From positions 1 to 64,000 of the forward strand of contig NZ_BDBF01000025.1 of assembly GCF_001612845.1 (NCBI RefSeq): a stretch of DNA of 64,000 bases, given 5' to 3'. Both the position numbers and the translations under genes were made by a program. The notes under the pieces were generated by a model that did no database searches, had not been told where the DNA came from, and saw only the letters and a program-made list of their open reading frames with translations. Below, in pieces: positions 1 through 6,801 of the stretch. Each line of letters begins with the position of its first letter. The stretch's first letter is position 1. The stretch is from Nocardia elegans NBRC 108235. Lineage in GTDB: Bacteria; Actinomycetota; Actinomycetes; Mycobacteriales; Mycobacteriaceae.

Positions 1-53
1 ATCCGGACCCGGTCGGGTCGATGCGTGCGTCGCCGGCCGAGTCGCCTTGCGAC

Positions 54-76
54 TCGCCCGGCGGATTTTCGGGCGA
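54..76. terminator. terminator-like hairpin at window start
   Basis: A 7-bp perfect stem (TCGCCCG at 54-60, CGGGCGA at 70-76) encloses a 9-nt loop containing TTTT. It probably ends a gene lying before the window, since no convincing coding frame covers positions 1-217. There is no clear T tract after it, so it could also be a chance GC-rich stem. Confidence 0.3.
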
Positions 77-217
77 ATGGGATCGGTTCGGGTGGGTATC
101 CCCGGGTTCACAGGACTTTCCTAAGTAAGCCTGACACCATTCGGGGGATCGATCGGGATCATGGATGGTGTCGACCCGGTGCAATCGGTACCGGTCTGGT
201 AGCGGAAGGTGATCCGA

Positions 218-961
218 ATGGTTCTACTCCAGGAGCCGGCCACACAGTCAGCACTGGAGTCCGGCCCCGCGCAGGCCGGCCGTTCCCTCACGCTGCGGGA
301 TCGATTCAAGCTGCCGATGACCTACAGCTACGGCGCCCTGCTCATCGCGGTGACCGTGCTGGTGTCGGTACTCAGCGATACGCAGCAGACGCGCGTCATC
401 CAGCATGCGAGTACCAATCTGCACAATCTGCTGGCCGGACGGTTCGGCACCCTGTTCTCCAGTGCGTTCGTCATCGGTGACGGCACCGCGGGCGCGGTGC
501 TCATCCCGCTGCTGGTCTGTCTGCTCATTCTGGCGGAATGGCGATTCGGCGCCCTATCGCTGCTGCGCATCTTCATCGCCGGCCATATCGGCGCCACACT
601 CCTCGTCGCCGGCGGCCTGTGGGTGGCGGTGAGCGTGAAATGGCTGCCGACGAGTATTTCTCTCGCCGAGGACGTCGGGGTCAGTTACGGCGCGCTGGCG
701 GTCATCGGTTCGCTGATGGTGGTTCTGCCCGCCAAGTGGCGACCGACATGGGCCATCTCGCTGGGTGCCGTCGCCGTCGCGGGCGTCGTCATGGGCCATA
801 CCTTCACCAATGTCGGGCATCTGATCGCCCTGACGATCGGGCTGCTCACCGGGTGGCTGCTGTTGCGCAGCGGTCATGCCCGCGCACACCGGCTCAACCG
901 GTTCGAGACGGGTCTGCTCGTCATCGCGGCCGTACTCGGATACATCTTGCTCGTCGGGTGA
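218..961 (+). CDS. rhomboid-fold integral membrane protein
   Basis: The protein of about 247 residues has roughly six hydrophobic segments and resembles the actinobacterial rhomboid-like (Rhomboid_2) membrane proteins. It has a Ser in a GVSYG context and a later GHLIALTIG segment, which could form the Ser-His dyad of an intramembrane protease. The ATG at 218 is preferred over the GTG at 209 because GGAAGG (204-209) sits 8 nt before it. It lies directly upstream of nucS but on its own signals. Substrate and activity are unknown; a catalytically dead rhomboid fold is equally possible. Confidence 0.7.
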   Translation: MVLLQEPATQSALESGPAQAGRSLTLRDRFKLPMTYSYGALLIAVTVLVSVLSDTQQTRVIQHASTNLHNLLAGRFGTLFSSAFVIGDGTAGAVLIPLLVCLLILAEWRFGALSLLRIFIAGHIGATLLVAGGLWVAVSVKWLPTSISLAEDVGVSYGALAVIGSLMVVLPAKWRPTWAISLGAVAVAGVVMGHTFTNVGHLIALTIGLLTGWLLLRSGHARAHRLNRFETGLLVIAAVLGYILLVG

Positions 962-1006
962 TCGCCCCGCGCGCAAGCGGTCTCGGCGAGGGCCTAAACT
1001 CGACCG

Positions 1007-1696
1007 GTGCGCCTTGTGATTGCTCGTTGCCAGGTCGATTACGTGGGTCGGCTCACCGCACATCTCCCGATGGCCCGTCGGCTGCTGATGATGAAAGCGG
1101 ACGGCTCGGTGCTGGTGCATTCCGACGGCGGTTCCTACAAGCCGCTGAACTGGATGAGCCCGCCCTGCTGGATGGAAGAGCGCGAGACCGATGTCGAGAC
1201 GATGCCCGACGGCTCCCAGCTCTGGGTGGTGACCAATAAAGCCGGTGAGGAGCTCCGGATCACCGTCGAGGACATCGAACACGACTCCGCGCACGAACTC
1301 GGCGTGGATCCCGGGCTCGTGAAGGATGGCGTCGAGGCCCATCTCCAGGAGCTGCTCGCCGAACACATCGGCACGCTGGGTGACGGTTATACGCTGATCC
1401 GCCGCGAGTACATGACCGCCATCGGCCCCGTGGACATCCTGTGCCGCGACGCCGCCGGCGCCACGGTGGCGGTGGAGATCAAACGCCGGGGCGAGATCGA
1501 CGGGGTGGAGCAGCTCACCCGGTATCTGGAATTGCTGAACCGGGATCCGTTGCTGGCGCCGGTCACCGGTGTCTTCGCGGCACAGCAGATCAAACCGCAG
1601 GCGCGGACCCTGGCGACCGATCGCGGGATCCGCTGCGTCACACTCGATTACGACGCCCTGCGCGGCACCGACAGCACCGAATTCCGGTTGTTCTGA
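1007..1696 (+). CDS. nucS: mismatch-specific endonuclease NucS/EndoMS
   Basis: NucS replaces MutS-MutL in many actinobacteria and archaea: it cuts both strands at mismatched bases and keeps mutation rates low. The 229-residue protein has the family length. Its N-terminal DNA-binding half includes the YKPLNWMSPPCW segment (about residues 44-55). The C-terminal nuclease half carries D143 (GPVDIL), E157 and K159 (VEIKRRG), the PD-(D/E)XK-type residues of the family. The last residues TEFRLF fit the C-terminal beta-clamp binding motif described for NucS. The GTG start matches the mycobacterial N terminus (RLVIA). It is the Rv1321 equivalent and anchors the synteny. Confidence 0.95.
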   Translation: MRLVIARCQVDYVGRLTAHLPMARRLLMMKADGSVLVHSDGGSYKPLNWMSPPCWMEERETDVETMPDGSQLWVVTNKAGEELRITVEDIEHDSAHELGVDPGLVKDGVEAHLQELLAEHIGTLGDGYTLIRREYMTAIGPVDILCRDAAGATVAVEIKRRGEIDGVEQLTRYLELLNRDPLLAPVTGVFAAQQIKPQARTLATDRGIRCVTLDYDALRGTDSTEFRLF

Positions 1697-1704
1697 GGGC
1701 GCTC

Positions 1705-2007
1705 GTGCCACGCCGGAAACCCCGTCCGACATCGTCGCGGCTCCCTCGGGAACCGCGGCCCATCGGTGACGTCTTCGGGCGCACCGAGGACGGGCCCGAT
1801 GGCGCGGAAACCTTCGTGGTGCGCACGATCCCGGGCTCCCGTGCGGTGAAGACCTACCGGTGCCCGGGCTGTGATCACGAGATCCCTCCCGGCACAGCGC
1901 ATATCGTGGCGTGGCCGGCCGACGGCGGTGAAAACGACCGTCGCCATTGGCATTCCGGCTGCTGGCGCGGGCGCCATACCCGCACGATCACGCGGCGCTG
2001 GTCGTAA
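1705..2007 (+). CDS. small zinc-ribbon-like protein
   Basis: This 100-residue basic protein starts at a GTG 9 nt after the nucS stop codon, so it is probably co-transcribed with nucS. A C-x2-C pair (YRCPGCDHEI, about residues 51-60) and a later HWHSGCW segment would form a zinc-binding site. The N-terminal 20 residues are Arg/Pro-rich and the C terminus is Arg-rich, which suggests nucleic-acid contact. Homologues in Corynebacteriales are often labelled ATP/GTP-binding protein, but I see no P-loop. Function is unknown; the link to NucS is inferred only from position. Confidence 0.75.
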   Translation: MPRRKPRPTSSRLPREPRPIGDVFGRTEDGPDGAETFVVRTIPGSRAVKTYRCPGCDHEIPPGTAHIVAWPADGGENDRRHWHSGCWRGRHTRTITRRWS

Positions 2008-2034
2008 CCCGGCCCCGGGTGCGGGCATAGGGAA

Positions 2035-2061
2035 GGCCGCCCCCGCGGTGCGGGAGCGGCC
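2035..2061. terminator. bidirectional hairpin terminator
   Basis: GGCCGC and CCCGC pair with GCGGG and GCGGCC around a GGT loop, with one C-A mismatch. The stem lies between two convergent genes (ends at 2007 and 2110) and could terminate both. Confidence 0.55.
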
Positions 2062-2109
2062 TCGAAACGGGTGGTGAATGTTGTCGCCCTGAGGGGGTGG
2101 CGCGTGTTG

Positions 2110-3102
2110 TCAGCTCGAGACTTCGGCGCTTTCGCGCTCTTCGTCGACGGACTCTTCGTCTTCCGCCTTGACCTCGGGGATGGCCTTCTGCCGGCCGGAA
2201 CCGGACTGCTTACCGGACAGCGATCGCTGCTCCGGTGCACCGTCGAGCAGCTCGCTCTCGCGGTTGACCGCGGCCAACATGGCCGGGACCGAATCGAGCT
2301 GGCCGCGGATACCCAGCAGCTGGGCCAGAACTCGGCCGCGCAGGACGCGCATCTCCTCGGCCAGTTCCTTGGCGTGCGCGATCTTGCGATCGGCGGACTG
2401 GGTGGCGGAGGTGACCAGGCGGTTGGCCTCGTCGGTGGCCTCTTTGATGCGCTGGGCGGCGTCGGAGCGGCTGGATGCCTCCAGCTCCTCCATGGCCTTG
2501 GTGAGCTTGGTCCGCTTCTCGGCCATCGTGGCCTCGAAGTCCTGCTGGGCGGCCTTGCGCTTGGCCTCGGCCTCCTTGGTGATGCGGGTGGCATCGGCCT
2601 GGGCGGCCTCGACGATCTTGGCCGACTCGGCGCGCGCGTTCGACAGCGTCTGCTCGAATTCGACCTCGAGCGCCTCGCGCTTCTCCTTGGTCTCGGCCAG
2701 CAGGGATTCGTACTTGCCACGCATCTCGGTGGCCTGCTGCTCCGCGATGGAGATCATCTCGGCAGCCTCGGCCTGCGCCTGCGCGCGGACCTCGGACGCC
2801 TCGTCGGATGCCAATCGCAGCATCCGGGAGATTCGGTCGCTCATGCCTTCCGCGGTGGTGGGCGGAACCGACAGGCGATCTACTTCCTTGCGAAGCTCAT
2901 CGATCTCGTCGCGGGCGTCCTCCAGCTGGGCGGCCAGGTTACGGGCCTGAGCGGCGGCGGCATCGCGATCTGTTGCGGTGACCCTCAGCTCGGCATCGAA
3001 ACGGTCGAAGTAATTGCGTACTTCGTCACGGTCGTAGCCTTTACGTACTACCGTGAAAGGCAACGCGACGAAGCGATTGCGATCGGGCTCAGTGGACGAC
3101 AT
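2110..3102 (-). CDS. DivIVA-like coiled-coil protein
   Basis: The protein of about 330 residues begins with a DivIVA-like N-terminal module (VVRKGYDRDEVRNYFDRFD, about residues 17-35) that in this family binds curved membrane. A long Ala/Glu/Lys-rich heptad coiled coil follows to about residue 270, then an acidic Ser-rich tail. This is the architecture of polar-growth and septum scaffold proteins (Wag31, SepIVA, Rv1682 type). It is not Wag31, which sits elsewhere next to the cell-division cluster. ATG at 3102 and TTG at 3111 are both possible starts; neither has an ideal ribosome site. Confidence 0.75.
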   Translation of the reverse strand: MSSTEPDRNRFVALPFTVVRKGYDRDEVRNYFDRFDAELRVTATDRDAAAAQARNLAAQLEDARDEIDELRKEVDRLSVPPTTAEGMSDRISRMLRLASDEASEVRAQAQAEAAEMISIAEQQATEMRGKYESLLAETKEKREALEVEFEQTLSNARAESAKIVEAAQADATRITKEAEAKRKAAQQDFEATMAEKRTKLTKAMEELEASSRSDAAQRIKEATDEANRLVTSATQSADRKIAHAKELAEEMRVLRGRVLAQLLGIRGQLDSVPAMLAAVNRESELLDGAPEQRSLSGKQSGSGRQKAIPEVKAEDEESVDEERESAEVSS

Positions 3103-3188
3103 GCCCCACAAACTACAGCCTGTCGACCCACCATGGTGAGTCGACTGCGAATGTCGTTATGAACTGTTTCCGTGGCCGGATTGCGGTA

Positions 3189-3659
3189 CTAGTGAGTAGG
3201 ATTCGCGGCCGGTTCGACCAGTTCGACGAGCACACCGCCAGCATCCTTGGGGTGGATGAAATTGATCCGCGAGTTCGCGGTTCCGGCGCGAGGAGCGTCG
3301 TACAGCAAACGGACGCCGCGGCCTCGCAGGAAAGTAGCTACCGCATCGATATCGGTCACGCGGTAGGCCAGTTGCTGCAATCCGGGACCGTTGCGGTCGA
3401 TGAACTTGGCGATCGTGGACTCCTCGTTCAGCGGCGCCAGCAACTGCAGAGCAGTGGCGTCGTCGCCGGAACCGGGCAGCGACAGCATCGCCTCGTGCAC
3501 GCCCTGGGCCTCGTTGACCTCACGGTGGGTTTCGACCATGCCGAGATTGTCCGAGTACCACGCCACGGCGGTATCGAGATCGGGCACGGCGACGCCGACG
3601 TGATCGACGGCGATGACGTAATCGGCGGGAATGAAAGCGGACGTATCGGTAGTGCTCAC
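3189..3659 (-). CDS. mce: methylmalonyl-CoA epimerase
   Basis: It interconverts (2R)- and (2S)-methylmalonyl-CoA in propionate and odd-chain or sterol side-chain catabolism. The 156-residue protein has two VOC/glyoxalase modules. Expected metal ligands are visible as H20 (DHVGVAV), Q72 (LQLL) and E146 (VELV). The fourth ligand, normally in a GLHH motif, reads GLQQ here (Q95-Q96). It is divergent from the thiolase at 3793 and corresponds to Rv1322A. Despite the altered ligand, the overall match, including NEESTIAKFIDRNGPG, makes the assignment good. Confidence 0.88.
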   Translation of the reverse strand: MSTTDTSAFIPADYVIAVDHVGVAVPDLDTAVAWYSDNLGMVETHREVNEAQGVHEAMLSLPGSGDDATALQLLAPLNEESTIAKFIDRNGPGLQQLAYRVTDIDAVATFLRGRGVRLLYDAPRAGTANSRINFIHPKDAGGVLVELVEPAANPTH

Positions 3660-3792
3660 TCTACGAAGGTAGCGCGCACCTACCTGGAGCTGCCGGGACG
3701 GGAAGGGTTACCGTTGAGTACGAGAGCGGCCCGTCGCCGAGTACGAGGGCGGCACGCCGCTGCGTCCCCGAATGTGAGAAGCGAGGTTCATC

Positions 3793-4974
3793 GTGGCCAC
3801 CACCTCTGTCATCGTCTCCGGCGCCCGTACTCCGGTCGGTCGGCTGCTCGGTGGGTTGTCCGGGTTCTCCGGTTCGGATCTGGGTGGTTTCGCCATCAAG
3901 GCGGCGCTGGAGCGTGGCGGGGTCGCGCCCGAGCAGGTCGACTACGTGATCATGGGTCAGGTGCTGACCGCGGGTGCGGGCCAGATTCCGGCGCGTCAGG
4001 CCGCGGTGGCCGGTGGTATTCCGATGGATGTTCCGGCATTGACGCTGAACAAGGTGTGTTTGTCGGGTATCAACGCGATCGCGTTGGCGGATCAGCTGAT
4101 TCGCGCCGGTGAGTACGAGATCGTGGTGGCCGGTGGTCAGGAGTCGATGAGCCGGGCCCCGCACATGCTGGAGAAGTCGCGTGAGGGCTTCAAATACGGC
4201 GATGTGACCCTGCGTGACCACATGGCCTACGACGGGCTGCACGACATCTTCACCGACCAGGCGATGGGCGCGCTGACCGAGTCTCGCAACGCCGGTGACG
4301 GGATCGGCCGTGCCGAGCAGGACGCGTTCGCCGCCGCCTCGCATCAGAAGGCCGCCGCGGCGTGGAAGAACGGTGTGTTCACCGACGAGGTGGTGCCGGT
4401 GTCGGTGCCGCAGCGCAAGGGCGATCCGATCGTGGTGAGCGAGGACGAGGGCGTGCGCGCGGATACGACGGTGGAGTCGCTGGGCAAGCTGCGCCCGGCC
4501 TTCGCCAAGGACGGCACCATCACCGCGGGCTCGGCCTCGCAGATTTCCGATGGTGCGGCCGCGGTGGTCGTGATGAGCAAGGCCAAGGCCCAGGAGTTGG
4601 GGTTGAGCTGGATCGCCGAGATCGGGGCCGCGGGTGTGGTGGCCGGTCCGGATTCCACGCTGCAGGACCAGCCCGCCAACGCCATCGCGAAGGCGTGCGC
4701 GAAGGAAGGTATCTCGCCGGCGGATCTGGATCTGGTGGAGATCAACGAGGCCTTCGCGGCGGTCGGGATCGCCTCGACCCGCAAGCTCGGGATCGATCCG
4801 GAGAAGGTCAACGTCAACGGTGGTGCGATCGCGATCGGTCACCCGCTGGGCATGTCGGGCGCGCGGATCGTGCTGCACCTGGCGCTGGAGTTGAAGCGCC
4901 GCGGCGGCGGTGTGGGTGCGGCGGCGCTGTGTGGCGGCGGCGGCCAGGGCGACGCGCTCATCGTCCGCGTCTGA
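3793..4974 (+). CDS. fadA4: acetyl-CoA C-acetyltransferase
   Basis: This thiolase condenses or cleaves acetyl-CoA/acetoacetyl-CoA. The 393-residue length is typical. The full catalytic set is visible: nucleophile C89 (LNKVCLSG), H350 (AIGHPLGMSG) and C380 (AALCGGGGQG). The GTG at 3793 follows a GAGG ribosome site. Its position next to the epimerase matches Rv1323 (fadA4) of M. tuberculosis. Codon use here leans more to G at third positions than in neighbours, as expected for a highly expressed gene. Confidence 0.93.
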   Translation: MATTSVIVSGARTPVGRLLGGLSGFSGSDLGGFAIKAALERGGVAPEQVDYVIMGQVLTAGAGQIPARQAAVAGGIPMDVPALTLNKVCLSGINAIALADQLIRAGEYEIVVAGGQESMSRAPHMLEKSREGFKYGDVTLRDHMAYDGLHDIFTDQAMGALTESRNAGDGIGRAEQDAFAAASHQKAAAAWKNGVFTDEVVPVSVPQRKGDPIVVSEDEGVRADTTVESLGKLRPAFAKDGTITAGSASQISDGAAAVVVMSKAKAQELGLSWIAEIGAAGVVAGPDSTLQDQPANAIAKACAKEGISPADLDLVEINEAFAAVGIASTRKLGIDPEKVNVNGGAIAIGHPLGMSGARIVLHLALELKRRGGGVGAAALCGGGGQGDALIVRV

Positions 4975-5035
4975 CCTCGATTCGCGCTGTGGCATCACCC
5001 ACACCTACTACGACGCTGCGTAGTCGTTGGGCACA

Positions 5036-5398
5036 ATGGTGGCCATGGGCGAATTCTTCGACGTGAGCACCGTGGCCAAGCGGGTGCGTCTGTTCGGACT
5101 CCTGGAAGCGCCGTCGTGGGCGTTGTTGCTGCTCGGTTCCGTGCTCAAGCGGCTGCCCGAACCCATCACCTGGCCGGTGATGGTGTTCGGCATGCTGCAC
5201 GGGCTCATCTTCGTGTTGTACGCGGTGAGCCTGCTGCTGGCGTGGCGCGAATACGAATGGCCGGGTAAGACGATCCTGCTGGGCCTCGTCTCGTCGGTGG
5301 TGCCGTTCTCCTCGGTGTGGTTCGAGCGCTGGGCGATTCGGACCGGACAATTGGGAGAGCTGAGCCCGGCCGCGGCCCCGGCGCCCGCCGCGTCGTGA
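5036..5398 (+). CDS. DUF3817 membrane protein
   Basis: This small protein of about 120 residues has three hydrophobic segments and the DUF3817 pattern (RLFGLLEAPSW, then FGMLHGLIFVLYAVSLL, then a VPFSSVWFERW segment). Such proteins are common membrane proteins of unknown function in actinobacteria. Starts at 5036 and 5045 (both ATG) are possible. It ends 13 nt before the thioredoxin-like gene, so the two may form a unit. A second DUF3817 protein is at 29561. Confidence 0.75.
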   Translation: MVAMGEFFDVSTVAKRVRLFGLLEAPSWALLLLGSVLKRLPEPITWPVMVFGMLHGLIFVLYAVSLLLAWREYEWPGKTILLGLVSSVVPFSSVWFERWAIRTGQLGELSPAAAPAPAAS

Positions 5399-5411
5399 CA
5401 AACTGGATGTC

Positions 5412-6308
5412 GTGACTCGACCTGCTGCACGTCGTCCCTCGCCCGCCGTTGCCGCTGCCATGTCCGGCGCGGTGGATCTGTCCGCTCTGAAACAGCCGGC
5501 CGCCACGGACGTCCCGGGCGATCACGCCGTCACCGAGGCCGATTTCGAGACCAAGGTGCTGCGGCGATCGCTCGAGGTGCCGGTTGTCGTCGTCCTGTAT
5601 TCGCAGCGCAGCCCAGGAAGTGTCGAACTGGTCAAGCTCTTCGAGCGGCTGGTCGGCAGCGCCGGGGGCAGCTGGGAGCTGGCCACCATCGAGGCCGAGC
5701 CGAATATGCGGATCGCGCAGGCCTTCGGGGTACAGGGCATTCCGACCGTGATCGCGGTGGCCGCCGGGCAGCCGCTGGCCGATTTCCAGGGCTCGCAGCC
5801 CGAGGAACAGGTCAAGCAGTGGCTGGCCGCGGTCGTCGACGCGGTGCGGGGCAAACTTCCCGGCGCCGGTGACGACCAAGGCCAGGCGCCCGTGCCCGAG
5901 GATCCGCGGTTCGTCGCCGCCGAAGAGGCGCTCGATCGCGGTGATATCGCCGGGGCCGAATCAGCCTACGAGGCGATTCTGGCCGCCGAACCCGCCAACG
6001 AGGAGGCCAAGGCAGCGCTGCGCCAGGTGCGGTTCTTCGGCCGTGCCCGCGAGCTGCCGGCCGATGCGATCGCGGTGGCCGACGCCGATCCCGGCAATAT
6101 CGACGCCGCCTTCACCGCCGCCGATGCCGAACTGTTCAACCAGCAGCCCGAGGCCGCTTTCGATCGGCTGATCGGGTTGATCAAGCGGACCGCGGGCGAC
6201 GACCGCAACCGCGTGCGCACCCGCCTGGTCGAACTGTTCGAGCTGTTCGACACCGCCGATCCGGTGGTGGTCGCGGCCCGGCGCAAGCTGGCGACTGCGT
6301 TGTACTGA
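5412..6308 (+). CDS. thioredoxin-fold TPR protein, CnoX/YbbN-like
   Basis: The 298-residue protein has an N-terminal thioredoxin fold (about residues 40-145, with the FGVQGIPTVIAV cis-Pro segment) and a C-terminal TPR-like region containing the repeated Ala-rich helices (about 165-290). The active-site CxxC is replaced by S67-P-G-S70 and the protein has no cysteine, so it cannot act as a redox thioredoxin. YbbN/CnoX proteins act as chaperone partners. It corresponds to Rv1324. The start is the GTG at 5412; a later ATG at residue 17 is an alternative. Confidence 0.85.
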   Translation: MTRPAARRPSPAVAAAMSGAVDLSALKQPAATDVPGDHAVTEADFETKVLRRSLEVPVVVVLYSQRSPGSVELVKLFERLVGSAGGSWELATIEAEPNMRIAQAFGVQGIPTVIAVAAGQPLADFQGSQPEEQVKQWLAAVVDAVRGKLPGAGDDQGQAPVPEDPRFVAAEEALDRGDIAGAESAYEAILAAEPANEEAKAALRQVRFFGRARELPADAIAVADADPGNIDAAFTAADAELFNQQPEAAFDRLIGLIKRTAGDDRNRVRTRLVELFELFDTADPVVVAARRKLATALY

Positions 6309-6410
6309 GCCACGCCCGGTCGTCGCGGTGGTCGACCGATCGTCCGCGACGACCGATAATCGGCGCAGGCGCCGGCGGAATCCGCCGTCGGCGCGGGGAC
6401 GGGAGCCGAT

Positions 6411-6767
6411 GTGAAGGCGACGATGCGTGGTCTGATCGGCGCCGCATGCGCCGCGGCAGTGCTGATGCCGGCGAGCAGCGTCGCGGCCCACGATGCGGCC
6501 ACCCAGTTGATCTTCACCCGCACCGAACCCGATCGCTCGCCTCGCACTGTCACGTTGACCTGCGATCCGACCGGCGGCTCACATCCCGAGGCCGCCGCGG
6601 CGTGCGCGTATCTGGCCGATGCCGAACTGGCGTTACCCGATTCGGATTCCGGAGTTCGCTGTTTCCGGTACTACCCGGTGGAGTTGCGTGCGCACGGCAC
6701 CCCGGTGTCGGTCGAGCACACCTACGGGTGTGTGGTCCCGGACCTGCCGGCGCCCTGGAAGTTCTGA
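6411..6767 (+). CDS. secreted subtilisin-inhibitor-like protein
   Basis: The 118-residue product has a signal peptide (hydrophobic stretch to about residue 26, cleavage near SVAAHDAA) and the SSI-family signature LTCDPTGGSHPEAAAACAYL. Four cysteines (C51, C65, C84, C107) match the two disulfides of Streptomyces subtilisin inhibitor. The reactive loop reads C-F-R-Y-Y-P, placing Arg86 at or near P1, which would favour trypsin-like proteases. The GTG at 6411 has GGGAG 6 nt upstream. It is convergent with glgB and 34 nt from its end. Target protease unknown. Confidence 0.8.
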   Translation: MKATMRGLIGAACAAAVLMPASSVAAHDAATQLIFTRTEPDRSPRTVTLTCDPTGGSHPEAAAACAYLADAELALPDSDSGVRCFRYYPVELRAHGTPVSVEHTYGCVVPDLPAPWKF

Positions 6768-6801
6768 GCCTGGATGACCGTGCGCACCGCCCATCCGATC
6801 G

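Noticed and set aside
25..480. Possible gene at the window start
   Set aside because: The product is Arg/Gly-rich without domain or ribosome site and overlaps the better supported rhomboid-like gene.
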